From Spirochaetales bacterium (GTDB lineage: Bacteria; Spirochaetota; Spirochaetia; DAHUYW01): DNA of 64,000 nt. Of this stretch, positions 62,201 to 64,000 are shown one piece after another. Position 1 is the first letter of the stretch, and each line of letters opens with the position of its first letter. The DNA lies in NCBI GenBank assembly GCA_027306915.1, contig DAHUYW010000012.1:1-64000 (forward strand). The letters are read 5' to 3'. The notes below the pieces were generated by a model. That model was given only the letters and a program-made list of their open reading frames with translations, had not been told where the DNA came from and did not search any database. Made by a program: the position numbers and the translations under genes.

Positions 62201-62262
62201 AAACATCAGACCTATGGTGTTCGAGCGAATTCCTATGCTACCACACATCAGGCAGTTGTCAA
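62201..62262 (-). promoter_or_regulatory. Cluster B promoter, operator candidate and long leader
   Basis: Minus-strand -35 TTGACA (62257-62262) and -10 TAGCAT (62235-62240), 16-base spacer. Downstream lies ACAT-N10-GTGT (62203-62220), with AAACATCAGAC at 62201-62211, and CTGATGTGT recurs inside the spacer (62242-62250). Transcription would begin near 62228, giving a leader of about 230 nt before the binding-protein ATG. No gene is seen in 61998-62394. Confidence 0.55.
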
Positions 62263-62394
62263 CAGAAATTTGACGGAAAGAGTTATGTATCACGACCTGA
62301 ACGAGAGAGTTGAGCGAGGTGAAGGCGGCTCGAAGCGAAAGTACCTCCGCCAGTGGGGAGGATTCCGCCGGAATGGATGCTTCCAGCCTTTCTC

Positions 62395-63171
62395 CTAATG
62401 GCGCCAGGCGTCTGCGGGATTCTGAACGGCAAACTTGCCGCCAGATATCTCCAAGAAGGCTCCCGTAATGTAGGCCGCCTTACCCGAGGCCAAGAACACC
62501 AAGGGCGCAGCGATTTCTTCCGGCTGTCCCTCGCGGTTCAGAGAGATGGCTGCACGGACAGCGTCGCCGTTCCGGCGCAACTGCTCCCTATTCATGTCGG
62601 TGTCGATCAACCCCGGAATGTAGGCATTGACGCGAATGCGGTAGGGCGCAAACTCTGCGGCCATTGACCTGGTGATGTTCACAATCGCCGCCTTTGACGC
62701 TGCATAGACTCCAGTGGCGAACCCCGGGATTATCGCTGCAAACGAGGAGGCGTTGAGAATCACACCTCCCTCTTGCTTCATCATCCTCCGCACCGCTTTC
62801 CTACTGCATAGGAACACGCTCTTGAGATTGACGTCCAGCTCCCGGTCCCAGGTTTCCTCCGATAGCTCCATGAACGTGGCTCGATGATGAACGGCTGCAT
62901 TGTTGACAAGGACATCTAGTCCGCCGAACTCACGATCCATTTGGGCAAACAGCCCCTCTACCTCGGACTCCTTTGACACGTCGGCCACGCCGCCCCGGAT
63001 GTCGGGGCCATGTTTCCCGAGTTCGTCCACGGCCTCGTCCAGGCGTTCCTTATTCGTGCCATTGAGAAATACCCTTGCTCCTTCCGCAAGGAACGCCCGT
63101 GCCGCAGCCAAACCGATGCCGCGGGTGGAACCTGTGATAAGGACTCTCTTTCCGTCCAAGCCAAGATTCAT
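62395..63171 (-). CDS. SDR-family oxidoreductase (third)
   Basis: Short-chain dehydrogenase of 258 residues, FabG-like: LITGSTRGIGLAAARAFL, VNNAAVHHRATFMEL, Ser in LNASSFAAIIPG and YAASKAAIV, then VNAYIPGLIDTDM and the tail YITGAFLEISGG. It is clearly less related to the cluster A and B SDRs than those are to each other. The ATG at 63171 has AAGGTGG upstream. It is divergent from the second GntR gene, so it may be under its control; its substrate is unknown. Confidence 0.9.
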   Translation of the reverse strand: MNLGLDGKRVLITGSTRGIGLAAARAFLAEGARVFLNGTNKERLDEAVDELGKHGPDIRGGVADVSKESEVEGLFAQMDREFGGLDVLVNNAAVHHRATFMELSEETWDRELDVNLKSVFLCSRKAVRRMMKQEGGVILNASSFAAIIPGFATGVYAASKAAIVNITRSMAAEFAPYRIRVNAYIPGLIDTDMNREQLRRNGDAVRAAISLNREGQPEEIAAPLVFLASGKAAYITGAFLEISGGKFAVQNPADAWRH

Positions 63172-63570
63172 GTTCACCACCTTACTCTGCTCGTGCCCCC
63201 GCAATTCAACCGACCGGTAGAAGATGCGGCAGGATGACGCCCTTTTGCATGATGGATGCACCGCGCGGGCGAGACTCCTGTTTCTCGGGCTGCGCGATAG
63301 GCCGCTCCAGCACTCGTTTGGTGCCTCCCCCCTCCGATGGGCGCACGCACACCGAGTCGCCATCGTCAACCGCCCTTCCGGCATTCATCATATGTCATAT
63401 GTCTCTGTACCATATACCTGCGCCGCAGTCAACGTCTTTCGCTGCGCGCTTTCCGCGCACTCGCATAGGGCCGCGCCGAAAAGGACCATCTGTGATAACA
63501 TTCTGATAGTGGAATTGATGGGTTCTACGACGCTTGACAACCCATCCGTATTGGAAGAATGATTGATTTA
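63172..63570. other. intergenic region, no gene seen
   Basis: Between the divergent SDR and GntR genes. Small ORFs here lack recognisable content. CATATGTCATATGTC (63389-63403) is a short tandem repeat of ATATGTC that could be part of a control region of the SDR gene. No terminator or RNA gene is evident. Confidence 0.4.
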
Positions 63571-63617
63571 GTACGATGTCTAACCTCATATGTTTCGTAC
63601 TGGTTGAGGGCTATACT
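63571..63617 (+). promoter_or_regulatory. Promoter and inverted-repeat operator of second GntR gene
   Basis: A perfect inverted repeat GTACGA-N18-TCGTAC spans 63571-63600. A -10 like TATACT lies at 63612-63617, so the repeat covers the -35 position, where no good hexamer is seen. ATGTCTAA inside it resembles the ATGTCTAATGTT word of the apnL operator (minus reading). Autoregulation by the GntR protein is the simplest reading. Confidence 0.5.
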
Positions 63618-63634
63618 GCAAAGGAGTATCGTAA

Positions 63635-64000
63635 GTGCCAGAAATCGTTGACGCAGAGTTGTTCAAGGCGACAGAACGCAAGTCACGAGTTGAGGTCGTA
63701 ATTGATACCTTCAAAACGCTCCTGCTCACAAAGCAGCTCAAACCCGGTGACAGAATCCCGAACGAGTTTGAGCTGACGAAGAGCCTCAATACCAGCAGGG
63801 GTCCGGTTCGGGAGGCGATGAAGATTCTCGCTTCCTTTGGAGTGGTCGAGATCAAGCCGGGGGACGGAACATACATTTCCCGCTCAATGAGCCGGCATCT
63901 TTTCGATAATCTCGTATTCCAGATGATTCTCAGTGAAACGGACAAGAATCAGCTCATGGAGCTCCGAGCGCTTCTTGAGATAGGCCTCGTCAAGATTGTC
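63635..64000 (+). CDS. GntR-family regulator, FadR/FCD type (partial, cut by window end)
   Basis: The first 122 codons of a paralogue of the regulator at 48389. It starts with GTG (VPEIVDAEL), with AAGGAG 8 bases upstream. The winged helix LKPGDRIPNEFELTKSLNTS, then GPVREAMKILASFGVVEIKP and GDGTYISRSMS, is followed by the beginning of the FCD domain (MELRALLEIGLVKIV). The DNA-binding helices are almost identical to those of the first regulator, so both may recognise the same operators. The rest lies outside the window. Confidence 0.9.
   Translation, partial: MPEIVDAELFKATERKSRVEVVIDTFKTLLLTKQLKPGDRIPNEFELTKSLNTSRGPVREAMKILASFGVVEIKPGDGTYISRSMSRHLFDNLVFQMILSETDKNQLMELRALLEIGLVKIV

Noticed and set aside
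1..64000. tRNA, rRNA, CRISPR or phage genes
   Set aside because: Reading both strands for T-loop consensus, regular spaced repeats and structural or integrase motifs gave nothing convincing.

Overview
The window looks like part of the chromosome of a high-GC, free-living, sugar-scavenging spirochaete. The main clue is that all five periplasmic substrate-binding proteins have mature N-termini such as AGGSKE, AGQKEG, AGGQSE, ATGQKE and ANGSQE right after the signal peptide, a pattern I associate with Spirochaeta/Treponema/Sphaerochaeta binding proteins. Almost every gene is on the minus strand, in long tightly packed operons with ATGA overlaps and strong AGGAGG-type ribosome binding sites. No rRNA, tRNA, CRISPR array or intact insertion sequence was seen.

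Layout. 1-1.5 kb: a lone HicB-like antitoxin and gene-free DNA. 1.5-9.1 kb: a DUF5107-TPR protein, a divergent AraC regulator and a MalEFG-type importer; the DUF5107 gene and the importer each carry the same 20-bp-period direct repeat next to the promoter. 9.9-12.8 kb: a WbpA-like nucleotide-sugar dehydrogenase divergent from a hyaluronan-synthase-like glycosyltransferase. 13.1-20.4 kb: an RbsBACC importer with an L-fucose-isomerase-like enzyme and a COG4705 membrane protein. 20.8-36.3 kb: a catabolic block with an apiosidase-like glycosidase (DUF4038/GH140), a DUF5060/DUF4038 glycosidase, a second MalEFG importer, two FGGY kinases (one frameshifted), an RpiR regulator, a DRL/COG4091 oxidoreductase, an alcohol dehydrogenase and an arabinose-5-phosphate-isomerase-like SIS protein.

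36.5-48.1 kb (cluster A): an importer with an ATPase-permease fusion, a GHMP kinase, a cyclase-family hydrolase, a ribulose-phosphate-epimerase-like protein, a 2-hydroxyacid dehydrogenase, an SDR, a zinc dehydrogenase, a VOC protein and an ApsD-like Gfo/Idh dehydrogenase, next to a FadR-type GntR regulator. 49.1-52.8 kb: three genes resembling OiaC, ApnO and ApnL of D-apionate catabolism. 53.0-62.0 kb (cluster B): a syntenic paralogous copy of the core of cluster A, with a decayed zinc-dehydrogenase pseudogene, a second cyclase and an FAD oxidoreductase. The window ends with another SDR and a second, paralogous FadR-type regulator cut by the edge.

Working model (inference): a regulated supercluster for rare, probably branched-chain, plant sugars. 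Glycosidases release the sugar, several ABC importers take it up, and an ApsD/ApnL/ApnO/OiaC-like route would turn D-apiose into L-erythrulose. Clusters A and B look like two divergent versions of an undescribed sugar or sugar-acid pathway. Their promoters and the apnL promoter share a TTGACA/TAgCaT layout with an ACAT-N10-RTGT operator candidate.
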